Positions 35,778 through 44,133 of a stretch of DNA of 64,000 nucleotides are shown piece after piece. The stretch lies in NCBI RefSeq assembly GCF_004122105.1, contig NZ_SBKN01000004.1:124001-188000 (forward strand). The letters are read 5' to 3'. The stretch comes from Flavobacterium stagni. Its GTDB lineage: Bacteria > Bacteroidota > Bacteroidia > Flavobacteriales > Flavobacteriaceae. The notes under the pieces are model-generated. The model had not been told where the DNA came from. It saw only the letters and a program-made list of their open reading frames with translations, and did no database searches. How positions within the stretch are numbered: position 1 is the stretch's first letter; the number at the start of each line of letters is the position of its first letter. The translations under genes were made by a program, and so were the position numbers.

Positions 35778-36737
35778 ATGGATTTACATTTACTTTTTGA
35801 CAATTTAACAAACCCTGCATTGCTCTTTTTCTTGTTAGGTGTTCTGGCCGTGCAATTGAAAAGTGATTTACGAATTCCCCAAAATTCATCCAAGTTTATT
35901 TCAATTTATCTGCTTTTTTCTATTGGATTCAAAGGCGGGCAAGAGTTGTCGCACAGTACGTTTAGTCAAGAGATTTTAGGTGCGGTTTTTCTAGGATTAA
36001 CTTCAGCTTTGGTGATTCCGTTTTACACTTTTTTTATTTTAAAACGCAATTTCTCAGTCTACGATTCAGGAGCTATTGCCGCGGCTTATGGTTCTGTAAG
36101 TGCCGTTACTTTTGTAACAGCGGGGAGTTTTTTAGAAATGCTTGGGTACCAATTTAACGGGTATATGGTAGCTGTAATGGCCATGATGGAAGCGCCTGCC
36201 ATTGTGGTTGGGGTGAGTATGATTCGTTTTTTCTCCCCCGATAAAGAAGGTCCTAAATTGCTTAGTATTCTCAAACATTCATTAACTAATGGAAGTGTAC
36301 TCTTAATTCTAGGAAGTTTGTGTATCGGATTTTTAGCGAATGAAGAACAAGCCCAAGGGATCAAGCCGTTTACGAATGATTTATTTAAAGGATTTTTGGC
36401 TGTTTTCTTATTGGATATGGGAATCAGTAGTGGTGAAAAATTGAATGATTTCTTTAAAAATGGAAAATTTGCACTCCTTTTTTCTTTAGTTATTCCTTTA
36501 ATCAATGGCTGTTTTGTGGCGTGGTTTTCAGGATTCTTTGTAGCCGAAATAGGAAACCGATTTATGTTGGCGGTTTTAGCGGCTAGTGCCTCCTACATTG
36601 CGGTACCTGCGGCGATGAAAATTGCCGTTCCTAAAGCCAATCCAGGTTTGTTTTTACCCATGGCGTTGGCCATAACGTTTCCCTTTAATATCACTTTAGG
36701 GATGCCCATTTTTTTATCAATTATTGAAAGTTTTTGA
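35778..36737 (+). CDS. Sodium-dependent bicarbonate permease, SbtA family
   Basis: About ten membrane helices form two inverted halves. Family-like blocks are FSIGFKGGQELS, YDSGAIAAAYGSVSAVTFVTA and MEAPAIVVGVSMIRF in the first half, and LDMGISSGEKL and AASASYIAVPAAMKIAVPKANP in the second. In cyanobacteria SbtA imports HCO3- with Na+. There is no adjacent SbtB-like PII gene here. It starts 2 bp after sua5 and ends the operon. Confidence 0.88.
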   Translation: MDLHLLFDNLTNPALLFFLLGVLAVQLKSDLRIPQNSSKFISIYLLFSIGFKGGQELSHSTFSQEILGAVFLGLTSALVIPFYTFFILKRNFSVYDSGAIAAAYGSVSAVTFVTAGSFLEMLGYQFNGYMVAVMAMMEAPAIVVGVSMIRFFSPDKEGPKLLSILKHSLTNGSVLLILGSLCIGFLANEEQAQGIKPFTNDLFKGFLAVFLLDMGISSGEKLNDFFKNGKFALLFSLVIPLINGCFVAWFSGFFVAEIGNRFMLAVLAASASYIAVPAAMKIAVPKANPGLFLPMALAITFPFNITLGMPIFLSIIESF

Positions 36738-36790
36738 TTTTTTTCAATACTTTGTTTGGTTAGAGTAAACAGTGTAACTGTTTAAAAAGA

Positions 36791-36815
36791 GAAATCCCGA
36801 AACAATCGGGATTTC
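36791..36815. terminator. Intrinsic terminator, icd-sbtA operon
   Basis: Perfect 10-bp arms GAAATCCCGA / TCGGGATTTC sit between converging genes. The T run on the plus side is short (TTTC). Confidence 0.7.
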
Positions 36816-36828
36816 TTCATTTTAAAAA

Positions 36829-37635
36829 TTATCTTCTTCTTCCACCTCCGCGTGGGGTGCGGATTACGGTGGTTCCTCGAGGGGTGCGGCGAACTACTTT
36901 GGTACCTCTTTTATTGTGTACAACTACTGTAGAGTGGCGACGCATGGGTTTATAAATACGATGAGCTACTACTACTCGACGTGTGGGAACTCGATGGAAA
37001 TACACACGATGAGGTGCACATCGGGTGTAAAATACGGTGTAACTCACAGGTCGCCAAGGACGCCAGAATTTGGGGTAAGTTCCCCAACGCCACGGTGAGC
37101 GCCAAACCACATACCCTGGACGATAAATGAATCGGACGGATGGCCACAACCAAACATTCACCACTAGAGGTTGATTGGAATAATAGGGTGGGTTCGGACC
37201 CTTATTTTCTTTCACTGATTCAGCCACATCTGTGGGTTCGACAATCGTATTGGCCGCATACAAATCTTCATCGCCTTCAATTTGCAATTGCGCACTTTCA
37301 TTTCCTGTTTTTTCAATACCAATGACCGCAATGTCTTGTTTTTCATTTTCGGATAAAAACGTACTCAAAACAATCGCATGGGTATCGCCTTCTTGGTAAT
37401 CATCAACTTGGATGTAATCGATTGTTCCGTCTCCGTTGAGGTCTAAATTATTAACACCATTATTCTCTTGATTGAGAAGTTGTTCAAATTCTTCCAACGA
37501 ATTTGCTTTTTGAAATAAGGTCAATGCTCCTTCTAAACTAAAATTATCTCCCGTGAATTCAGGAAGATTTTCGTCTTGCGCCTGTGTGGTTGCCAATCCG
37601 AGTACAACCAACACAAATGAAAAATACCGTTTCAT
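36829..37635 (-). CDS. Exported protein with acidic half and Arg/Trp/Tyr-rich basic half
   Basis: A signal peptide (cleaved after TQA) opens this 268-residue protein. Residues about 20-135 are acidic and contain an EF-hand/dockerin-like loop (DLNGDGTIDYIQVDD). The rest is strikingly basic and aromatic (VWRSPWRWGTYPKFWRPWRP, RRVVVAHRIYKPMRR) and ends in a Gly/Arg tail, TPRGGGRRR. It belongs to a Bacteroidota hypothetical family I recognise only by this layout. The charge split suggests binding to an acidic surface polymer, but this is inference. Confidence 0.75.
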   Translation of the reverse strand: MKRYFSFVLVVLGLATTQAQDENLPEFTGDNFSLEGALTLFQKANSLEEFEQLLNQENNGVNNLDLNGDGTIDYIQVDDYQEGDTHAIVLSTFLSENEKQDIAVIGIEKTGNESAQLQIEGDEDLYAANTIVEPTDVAESVKENKGPNPPYYSNQPLVVNVWLWPSVRFIYRPGYVVWRSPWRWGTYPKFWRPWRPVSYTVFYTRCAPHRVYFHRVPTRRVVVAHRIYKPMRRHSTVVVHNKRGTKVVRRTPRGTTVIRTPRGGGRRR

Positions 37636-37676
37636 AATGTGATTTTTTTAGTTGGACTTCAACTTGTGATTAAGGT

Positions 37677-38144
37677 TTAATCCACGATGAAGTCGGCCAA
37701 TAATTTTAACTTATACAACAAATTTGAAAATTGAAGGGCAATGTTGCTGTTTTCTATTTGCGAAAGACTGCCGTGGTACTGTTGTTGGATGCGCAGATCT
37801 TCTATTTTTTCATCAATATTTTTAAAAAGCCAAGCGCAGGTTTTACCCACATATTTTTTGTTGCGATCGTTGTGAATGTGCTTGAGTGTAACTTCACCCG
37901 ATTTTATGGTGTTGAAGGCAAATCGTTGTTTTCGAGCAATTTGAATTTGTTCGTTTTTCAATAACGATAAGAGTTTGTCATAGTTAATGCTTTTCCCTTT
38001 TTGAGCCGTTTCAAATGCTTTCAAATTGAGTTTGAGTTCGCGAATCAATTGGTCTTTTAAGGCGCGATTGTTTTTCACTAGTCCGCCTAGATTCAGGACC
38101 AATTCGGGTAATTCTTTTATTAAAGTGAGCCAATCAAATCCCAT
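37677..38144 (-). CDS. Hypothetical helical protein beside DUF2721
   Basis: The 155-residue protein is predicted mostly helical and soluble (LKDQLIRELKLNLKAFETA, SLLKNEQIQIARKQRF). One slightly hydrophobic N-terminal helix (WLTLIKELPELVLNLGGLV) is present. I do not recognise a family. Its start overlaps the stop of the DUF2721 gene by one base, so the two are probably translated together and may interact. Confidence 0.6.
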   Translation of the reverse strand: MGFDWLTLIKELPELVLNLGGLVKNNRALKDQLIRELKLNLKAFETAQKGKSINYDKLLSLLKNEQIQIARKQRFAFNTIKSGEVTLKHIHNDRNKKYVGKTCAWLFKNIDEKIEDLRIQQQYHGSLSQIENSNIALQFSNLLYKLKLLADFIVD

Positions 38145-38551
38145 TAATCCTTGTTTTTTGTTTCTTCAATTAAATCTTTTAAATGGACACGCAAAGCGGT
38201 TACTGAAATGCTTATTTCCCAAAAAGAAATTCCAAGCGAGATCAATAAGCACAATAAACTTAACCCAAAAATATAAATGCCGAAAACTGTTTGTTGGAGA
38301 TACAATAAAAGCATGGCAAATACGGAGAGAAATAAGGATAATACTCCAAACATTTGCATGGCGCGAATTAAGGTGAGTCGTAAATTCAAATTCTTTATTT
38401 CGTCCAAAATACTTTTGTTGCGGTTTTCGTCATAATTCTTTTTGAGTCCGCGCACAATTTGAGCAATGGTCAAAAAACGATTGGTATAGGCCAATAAAAT
38501 CAACGAAGTGGCGGAGAAAAGTAGGGCAGGGGTTTCTATGGAAAGGTTCAT
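38144..38551 (-). CDS. DUF2721 membrane protein
   Basis: Three membrane helices are visible: the N-terminal TPALLFSATSLILLAYTNRF, then MQMFGVLSLFLSVFAMLLLY and FGIYIFGLSLLCLLISLGIS. The loop between the first two is charged and contains LRLTLIRAM. The pattern matches DUF2721. The function is unknown. Confidence 0.82.
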   Translation of the reverse strand: MNLSIETPALLFSATSLILLAYTNRFLTIAQIVRGLKKNYDENRNKSILDEIKNLNLRLTLIRAMQMFGVLSLFLSVFAMLLLYLQQTVFGIYIFGLSLLCLLISLGISFWEISISVTALRVHLKDLIEETKNKD

Positions 38552-38589
38552 CGGATTACTTTTTGTAAAGTTCGTTTAAATTCAAAAAA

Positions 38590-38611
38590 TTAAAAAATGC
38601 CCGAAGGCATT
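38590..38611 (-). terminator. Intrinsic terminator after prolyl oligopeptidase gene
   Basis: The arms AATGCC/GGCATT with a CGAA tetraloop are followed on the minus strand by TTTTT. It begins 2 bp after the stop codon. Confidence 0.75.
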
Positions 38612-38613
38612 CT

Positions 38614-40689
38614 TTAATTGGACTTCAATTTTTCCAATAAATACGTGTATTGCAATGCATTCCATTGGGCGCGTTGTTCATTGGTTGACGAACCCCCGTG
38701 ACCGCCTTCTACATTTTCATAATAATATATTTTGTATCCCATATCTTGCATTTTGGCCGCCATTTTTCGGGCATGACCTGGATGCACCCGATCATCACGG
38801 GTGGAAGTCATAAAAAAGACTTCAGGATATTTCATTCCTTTTTTTACATTTTGATAGGGCGAATAGTTTTGAATATATTTCCATTCTTCGGGAAGGTCGG
38901 GGTTTCCGTATTCACCCATCCAACTCGCTCCAGCGAGCAATTTATTGTAACGCTGCATATCCAAAAGTGGCACCTGACAAACTACCGCATTATACAGTTC
39001 GGGATGTTGGGTAAAAGCGACACCCATTAACAAGCCGCCATTACTGCCACCCATAATGCCCAAATGTTCGGGCGAAGTAATGTTCCGCTGGATAAGATCT
39101 TTCGCAATAGCGGTAAAATCATCGTATACAATCTGACGTTTTTCTTTCAAACCAGCTTGGTGCCAAGCGGGACCAAATTCCCCACCGCCACGAATATTAG
39201 CCAAAACATAAATGCCGCCTTGTTCCAACCATAATGCGCCCATGGCACCGCTGTAAAAGGGTTGCATGGACACTTCAAATCCGCCATACCCATACAAAAG
39301 TGTGGGGTTTTTACCGTTGCGAACTGTCGATTTTGAAGAAATGATAAAATAAGGAACTTCTTTGCCGTCGGTTGAACGGGCCATGTATTGTTCTACTTGG
39401 TATTTATCTGCTTCAAAAAATGCAGGGAGCCCTTGTACTTTTTTGGGTGTTGTATTTTGGGCAGAAAACTCATAAAGCGAGGTGGGTTCGAGGAAATTCT
39501 CAAAAGTGAAATAAAAATCGTCGCTCTCACGATTGGCACTTACAATGTTAATGGTTCCAAAAGCAGGAGCACTCACTTTCGTCTGGTACCATTTGTCTTT
39601 TCCTTTACCTAAAAGAAAAACTTCACTTTTTACGTTGTTTAAGACATTGATTACCACCCATTTTTTTGTGGTGACTACCGATTCCAAACTCTCCACCGCA
39701 GTGGGTTTGAACAAAACATCAATTGCAAAATTTCCTTGCATTAGTCCCTCGAAATCAATGGCTAATAGACTTCCTTGGGTATAGATTTTTTGGTTGATTT
39801 CCCAATCTGATTTTAATTGGACTAAAGCTTTTCCAAATTTAATACCTTCTAGTGTAGCGTCTTCTGGCAAAGGAATGGCACGTAATTCTTGGTTGGAATA
39901 CCAATATAACTTTCGAGTATAAAAGGATAGGGATTTGTTGATAATGATATAACTTTTGTCATTGTCACGGTAGACCGTTCCGCTGTTGAACACATCGGTT
40001 GGATCGCCTTCCAAAAGCACTTTAGCTTCGGATAAAGGCGTGCCACGTTTCCATAATTTCACATTTTTGGGATAACCCGAAGTCGTCAAAGTGCCCGGCC
40101 CAAAGTCGGTTGCCACAAGCAACGTATTTTCATCCACATATTGAATATTCGATTTGGCTTCTGGAAAGGTAATCCCGTTTGGGACAAATTGTTGGGTGCG
40201 CACATCAAATTCGCGGATTTCATTGGCATCGCCACCCCCATTAGACAAACTGATTAAATACAATCCGTTGCCAGGATAAAGCGGTGTTGCCCCGTGAAAA
40301 ACCCATTTTTTTCCTTCTTTATTCGCTAAAGCATCCACGTCCAAAAGGGTTTCCCATTGTGTTGCTCCTTTATCGTAATTGGATTTTAACATCCGCCGCC
40401 AAATACCGCGAACGTGTTGGTCATCTTGCCAAAAATTATAGACATATTCCCCTGTGACAGAAGGATAGACAATGCGGGCTTTGGAATTGATGATGGTTAA
40501 GGATTGGTTGTAAAGTTGGGAGTATTTGGTATTCTTTTTTAATTGGTCAAATGTTTTTGTATTGTTGGTTTTTACAAATTCCATGGCTTTCACACCATCG
40601 ACTTCTTCTAGCCAAAGATAAGGATCTTGTTGGGCAGAGACGGCTATTGTTTGTAAACTCATAAGCGTAATTAAGACTAATTTTTTCAT
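38614..40689 (-). CDS. Prolyl oligopeptidase (S9A) exported serine peptidase
   Basis: A signal peptide (IAVSAQ) is followed by an N-terminal beta-propeller and a C-terminal catalytic domain. The nucleophile is in GIMGGSNGGLLMG, the Asp in TSTRDDRVHPGHA and the His in VEGGHGGSS. PYLWLEEVDGVKAMEFVK is the family opening. The 691-residue length is normal. It would cleave short Pro-containing peptides in the periplasm. Confidence 0.92.
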   Translation of the reverse strand: MKKLVLITLMSLQTIAVSAQQDPYLWLEEVDGVKAMEFVKTNNTKTFDQLKKNTKYSQLYNQSLTIINSKARIVYPSVTGEYVYNFWQDDQHVRGIWRRMLKSNYDKGATQWETLLDVDALANKEGKKWVFHGATPLYPGNGLYLISLSNGGGDANEIREFDVRTQQFVPNGITFPEAKSNIQYVDENTLLVATDFGPGTLTTSGYPKNVKLWKRGTPLSEAKVLLEGDPTDVFNSGTVYRDNDKSYIIINKSLSFYTRKLYWYSNQELRAIPLPEDATLEGIKFGKALVQLKSDWEINQKIYTQGSLLAIDFEGLMQGNFAIDVLFKPTAVESLESVVTTKKWVVINVLNNVKSEVFLLGKGKDKWYQTKVSAPAFGTINIVSANRESDDFYFTFENFLEPTSLYEFSAQNTTPKKVQGLPAFFEADKYQVEQYMARSTDGKEVPYFIISSKSTVRNGKNPTLLYGYGGFEVSMQPFYSGAMGALWLEQGGIYVLANIRGGGEFGPAWHQAGLKEKRQIVYDDFTAIAKDLIQRNITSPEHLGIMGGSNGGLLMGVAFTQHPELYNAVVCQVPLLDMQRYNKLLAGASWMGEYGNPDLPEEWKYIQNYSPYQNVKKGMKYPEVFFMTSTRDDRVHPGHARKMAAKMQDMGYKIYYYENVEGGHGGSSTNEQRAQWNALQYTYLLEKLKSN

Positions 40690-40735
40690 AGAAATTCGTT
40701 CTAAAGTTGGCTAAAGATACGGTATCTCACAAAAT

Positions 40736-40771
40736 AAAAAAAGCTGTCAGTCGCAACCAACAGCTTTTTTA
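40736..40771. terminator. Intrinsic terminator after htpG
   Basis: Stem AAAAAGCTGT / ACAGCTTTTT with A and T runs on both sides, 17 bp beyond the htpG stop. Confidence 0.75.
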
Positions 40772-40787
40772 TAGCTTTTATTTCAAA

Positions 40788-42671
40788 TTATTTAATGCGC
40801 TCGAAACTGCGTTTCACAAAGGCGGTTAACTCTTCACCTTTCAATAATCCTTGGGAGATTTTAGCAAGATCCAACGCTTGTTTCACCAATTCTTCTTGCG
40901 CATTGGCTTCGGCTTTGAGCAGTGTTGCTGCCAAATCTGAATTGGAGTTGATTACCAAATTGTACATTTCAGGGAAGTTTCCAAAGCCCATCATGCCGCC
41001 ACCGCCTGTCTGACTCATTTCTTTCATGCGACGCATAAACTCGGGTTGTGTCAAAATAAATGGAGTACTGTTGCTATCCATCGCTTCAATTTGAACGGTG
41101 TAATTGGCTTTGGGAACAAAATTTTCAATGACTCCTTTCAACTGTTCTTTTTCCTCATCCGATAGTTTAGATAATGTACTGTCTTCTTTTTGAATTAATT
41201 TATCAATGTGATCGGCATCGACACGCGCAAAAGTTAGATTTTCATTGTCAGCCTCTAATTTTTGAATCAAATGCGAAACAATAGGGGAATCTAAAACAAC
41301 CACTTGATAGCCTTTTTCTTTAGCAATATCAATGTAACTGTGCTGTTGCTCTTTGTTGGAAGTGTAGAGTACAACTAATTTTCCATTCTTATCGGTTTGG
41401 ATGTCTTTTACACTTTCTTTTAATTCAGAAAGCGTGTAGAATTTATCTTCAATTGTGGGATACAACACGAAGTCACCAGCTTTTTCATAAAACTTGGGTT
41501 CGGTCAACATTCCGTATTCCAACACGATTTTAATATCGTTCCATTTTTGTTCAAAGTCGGTGCGATTTTCATTGAAAAGTGCTTTCAATTTGTCCGAAAC
41601 CTTGCGGGTAATGTAGTTGGAGATTTTCTTCACATTTCCATCCGCCTGTAAATAGGAACGCGAAACATTCAACGGAATATCTGGGGAGTCAATCACACCG
41701 CGTAACATTCCTAAAAACTCGGGAACGATTCCTTCCACATTATCGGTGACAAAAACCTGGTTTTGGTACAATTGGATTTTATCTTTTTGCATTTGTACCT
41801 CTTGCGACATTTTCGGGAAGTACAAGATTCCGGTCAAGTTAAACGGATAATCCACATTCAAATGGATATGAAATAGCGGATCTTCAAATTGCATGGGGTA
41901 CAATTCGCGATAGAAGCTTTGGTAATCTTCATCCGTTAAATCGGTAGGTTGTTTGGTCCAAGCTGGTTCGGGATTGTTGATGATATTATCTACGTCAACA
42001 AATTCGGTCTTGTAATCCTCGCCCGCATCTTCCGGTTTTGGAAGGGCTTCTTTACGGGTGCCAAATTTGATCGGAATTGGCATAAACTTGTTGTATTTAC
42101 GCAACAAATCCCCAATGCGGTGTTCTTCCAGGAATTCGGTGGAATCTTCAGCTATATGTAAGATGATTTCCGTTCCGCGGGTTGTTTTGTCATGTGGTAC
42201 TAAGGTGAATTCCGGACTACCGTCGCAGGTCCAATGGGCTGCAGGTTCGTCTTTAAACGATTTGGTAATGATTTCCACTTTCTCAGCCACCATGAATGCT
42301 GAGTAGAAACCGAGTCCGAAGTGACCGATGATTCCGGTGTCTTTGGCAGAATCTTTGTATTTTTCTAAAAATTCTTCAGCGCCAGAAAAAGCCACTTGAT
42401 TGATGTATTTTTCAACTTCATCCGCTGTCATTCCTAAGCCTTGGTCAATGATGTGAAGTTTTTTCCCTTCTTTATCAATTTTAACTTCGATAAAAGGATT
42501 ACCGTATTCCACTTTTGCTTCGCCAATACCGGTAAGGTGTTTGAGTTTTAATGTGGCATCGGTGGCATTGGAAACCAATTCACGAAGGAAAATTTCGTGA
42601 TCGCTGTACAGAAATTTTTTGATTAACGGGAAGATGTTCTCTACGGATACATTGATTTTTCCTGTTGACAT
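40788..42671 (-). CDS. htpG: Molecular chaperone HtpG (Hsp90)
   Basis: The GHKL ATPase motifs are in order: ELVSNATDATLKL, IDQGLGMT and IGHFGLGFYSAFMVA. The middle-domain block NVSRSYLQADGNVKKISNYI follows, as do the C-terminal dimerisation helices. HtpG refolds client proteins using ATP in the cytoplasm. At 627 residues it is full length. It is transcribed alone. Confidence 0.96.
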   Translation of the reverse strand: MSTGKINVSVENIFPLIKKFLYSDHEIFLRELVSNATDATLKLKHLTGIGEAKVEYGNPFIEVKIDKEGKKLHIIDQGLGMTADEVEKYINQVAFSGAEEFLEKYKDSAKDTGIIGHFGLGFYSAFMVAEKVEIITKSFKDEPAAHWTCDGSPEFTLVPHDKTTRGTEIILHIAEDSTEFLEEHRIGDLLRKYNKFMPIPIKFGTRKEALPKPEDAGEDYKTEFVDVDNIINNPEPAWTKQPTDLTDEDYQSFYRELYPMQFEDPLFHIHLNVDYPFNLTGILYFPKMSQEVQMQKDKIQLYQNQVFVTDNVEGIVPEFLGMLRGVIDSPDIPLNVSRSYLQADGNVKKISNYITRKVSDKLKALFNENRTDFEQKWNDIKIVLEYGMLTEPKFYEKAGDFVLYPTIEDKFYTLSELKESVKDIQTDKNGKLVVLYTSNKEQQHSYIDIAKEKGYQVVVLDSPIVSHLIQKLEADNENLTFARVDADHIDKLIQKEDSTLSKLSDEEKEQLKGVIENFVPKANYTVQIEAMDSNSTPFILTQPEFMRRMKEMSQTGGGGMMGFGNFPEMYNLVINSNSDLAATLLKAEANAQEELVKQALDLAKISQGLLKGEELTAFVKRSFERIK

Positions 42672-42811
42672 ATCTTAAAAGTTTAGTTATACAAAATTTG
42701 ATTTCCAACTGAACAAAGAGAGTACCAAATGGGGAAAAACTGACAAATTGTCGTAGAACAAATCGCCATTAAGGATTCGTTAAATTCTACAAATTATTTT
42801 GTGTTAAGGTT

Positions 42812-42819
42812 TACCTTTG
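42812..42819 (+). promoter_or_regulatory. -7 promoter element of the lipocalin-ompA transcript
   Basis: TACCTTTG matches TAnnTTTG and lies 24 bp before the lipocalin start. No TTG is found at the ideal -33 distance. Confidence 0.5.
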
Positions 42820-42843
42820 CATTAAAATAAAGACAAGAATACC

Positions 42844-43314
42844 ATGAGAAAAATTTTTGTAATGTGTTTGGCAATAGTTATGGTTGTCGCATGTAAATCA
42901 AAGTCGGCAACCGCAACACGATTGGATCGAGGAACGCAAGTGGCTTTGAAAGGGAATTGGACATTGTCAAAGGTCGTTTTCCCAGGTTCGGATTATATTA
43001 AAATCAACGCTTTTGACTTGGCAGACAGTAAATGTTTTGTGGGAAGTCAGTGGAAGTTTATTTCCAATAATAATAAAGGAGAATTCGCTTTGAATCAAGG
43101 AAATTGCCCAGCTTACAGTTCGCCCATCACATGGTTCATCAATGATGAAGGTAAATTTGTGATGAAGATTTTGGACGAATCCAAAGCGAAAAAAGTAAAA
43201 GAAGGATATGTTTTAACTGTAGCCAATGTTACCGATTCTTCCTTTGAATTAATCGATACGGCCAACGTGGGAGGAAAGTCGGTTCAAGTAGTGTATCAAT
43301 TTGTAAGAAATTAA
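42844..43314 (+). CDS. Lipocalin-like lipoprotein
   Basis: A lipobox (IVMVVAC) precedes a single beta-rich domain with the lipocalin opening LKGNWTLSKVVFPG and QWKFISNNNKGEFALNQGNC. At 156 residues it is the size of bacterial lipocalin-like domains. It would sit in the outer membrane or periplasm; the ligand is unknown. It is 3 bp upstream of an OmpA-family gene, so the two are co-expressed. Confidence 0.8.
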   Translation: MRKIFVMCLAIVMVVACKSKSATATRLDRGTQVALKGNWTLSKVVFPGSDYIKINAFDLADSKCFVGSQWKFISNNNKGEFALNQGNCPAYSSPITWFINDEGKFVMKILDESKAKKVKEGYVLTVANVTDSSFELIDTANVGGKSVQVVYQFVRN

Positions 43315-43317
43315 AGT

Positions 43318-44016
43318 ATGAAAAAGAATATAGCAATAGTTGTGGCAGCCGGACTTATCGCTGGTCCGATGATGACCAGTTGTGAGTCGGTTAAAAACAC
43401 AAATAAAACCCAACGCGGTGCCGCTATTGGTGCGGTTGCTGGTGCGGTTTTAGGAGGTGTGATTGGAAACAATGCAGGTAAAGGCGGAAACGGTGCCATG
43501 GGTGCTGTATTGGGAGGTGTAATCGGCGGTGTTGCGGGTGGCGTCATCGGTCGTAAAATGGATAAACAAGCCCGTGAAATTGAAACCGCTTTACCCGGAG
43601 CGCAAGTGGAACGTGTAGGGGAAGGGATCAAATTAACTTTGGGTGAAAATGCCGTTCGTTTTGATTTTAACAAATCGACATTAACGGCTGGAGCCAAAGC
43701 CAATTTGGACAAATTGGTTCCGGTGTTTAAAGAGTATGCGGATACCGACATCAAGATATTTGGTTATACCGATGCCAAAGGCGCCGACGATTATAATTTG
43801 AATTTGTCAGAAAAAAGAGCACAAGCCGTAAAAGAGTATTTGGCTTCCAAAGGATTGAGTGTAGCGCGTTTTCAAATTGTGGGAATGGGCGAAGCAGATC
43901 CCATTGGTGATAATGAAACCGATGCGGGAAGAGCTTTAAATCGCAGGGTTGAGTTCTCGATTATAGCCAATGATAAAATGGTTCAAGACGCACAAAAAGA
44001 AGCCGGTCAACGGTAA
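43318..44016 (+). CDS. OmpA-family lipoprotein with glycine-zipper segment
   Basis: A lipobox-like TSC is followed by a glycine zipper (AAIGAVAGAVLGGVIGNNAG and GAVLGGVIGGVAGGVIG). The C-terminal OmpA domain (about residues 110-225) binds peptidoglycan: VRFDFNKSTL, IFGYTDAKGADDYNLNLSEKRAQAV and LNRRVEFSI. It anchors the outer membrane to the cell wall. It has 232 residues and is the second gene after the lipocalin. Confidence 0.92.
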   Translation: MKKNIAIVVAAGLIAGPMMTSCESVKNTNKTQRGAAIGAVAGAVLGGVIGNNAGKGGNGAMGAVLGGVIGGVAGGVIGRKMDKQAREIETALPGAQVERVGEGIKLTLGENAVRFDFNKSTLTAGAKANLDKLVPVFKEYADTDIKIFGYTDAKGADDYNLNLSEKRAQAVKEYLASKGLSVARFQIVGMGEADPIGDNETDAGRALNRRVEFSIIANDKMVQDAQKEAGQR

Positions 44017-44023
44017 TAAATAG

Positions 44024-44050
44024 AAATCCAGTTCCGACTGGATTTTTTTA
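44024..44050 (+). terminator. Intrinsic terminator after ompA-like gene
   Basis: AAATCCAG / CTGGATTT arms with a TTCCGA loop are followed by a T run. Confidence 0.8.
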
Positions 44051-44073
44051 TTTTCAAATATTAACAAATATTT

Positions 44074-44105
44074 TTGTTTAATTATTTGTTTAAAAGATTA
44101 AACAA
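44074..44105 (+). promoter_or_regulatory. Operator over the tetR-aarF promoter (site C), same element as at crtI and merR
   Basis: Half-sites TTGTTTAAT and ATTAAACAA are 32 bp end to end, as at sites A and B. A further perfect palindrome (TTGTTTAA-AAGA-TTAAACAA, 44086-44105) uses the right half-site. The promoter is clear: TTG at 44086-44088, a 21-bp spacer, and TATCTTTA at 44110-44117. The operator therefore spans the -33 region. It is a candidate target of the CarH-like regulator. Confidence 0.65.
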
Positions 44106-44133
44106 GTAGTATCTTTACATCAAATACCAAAAT

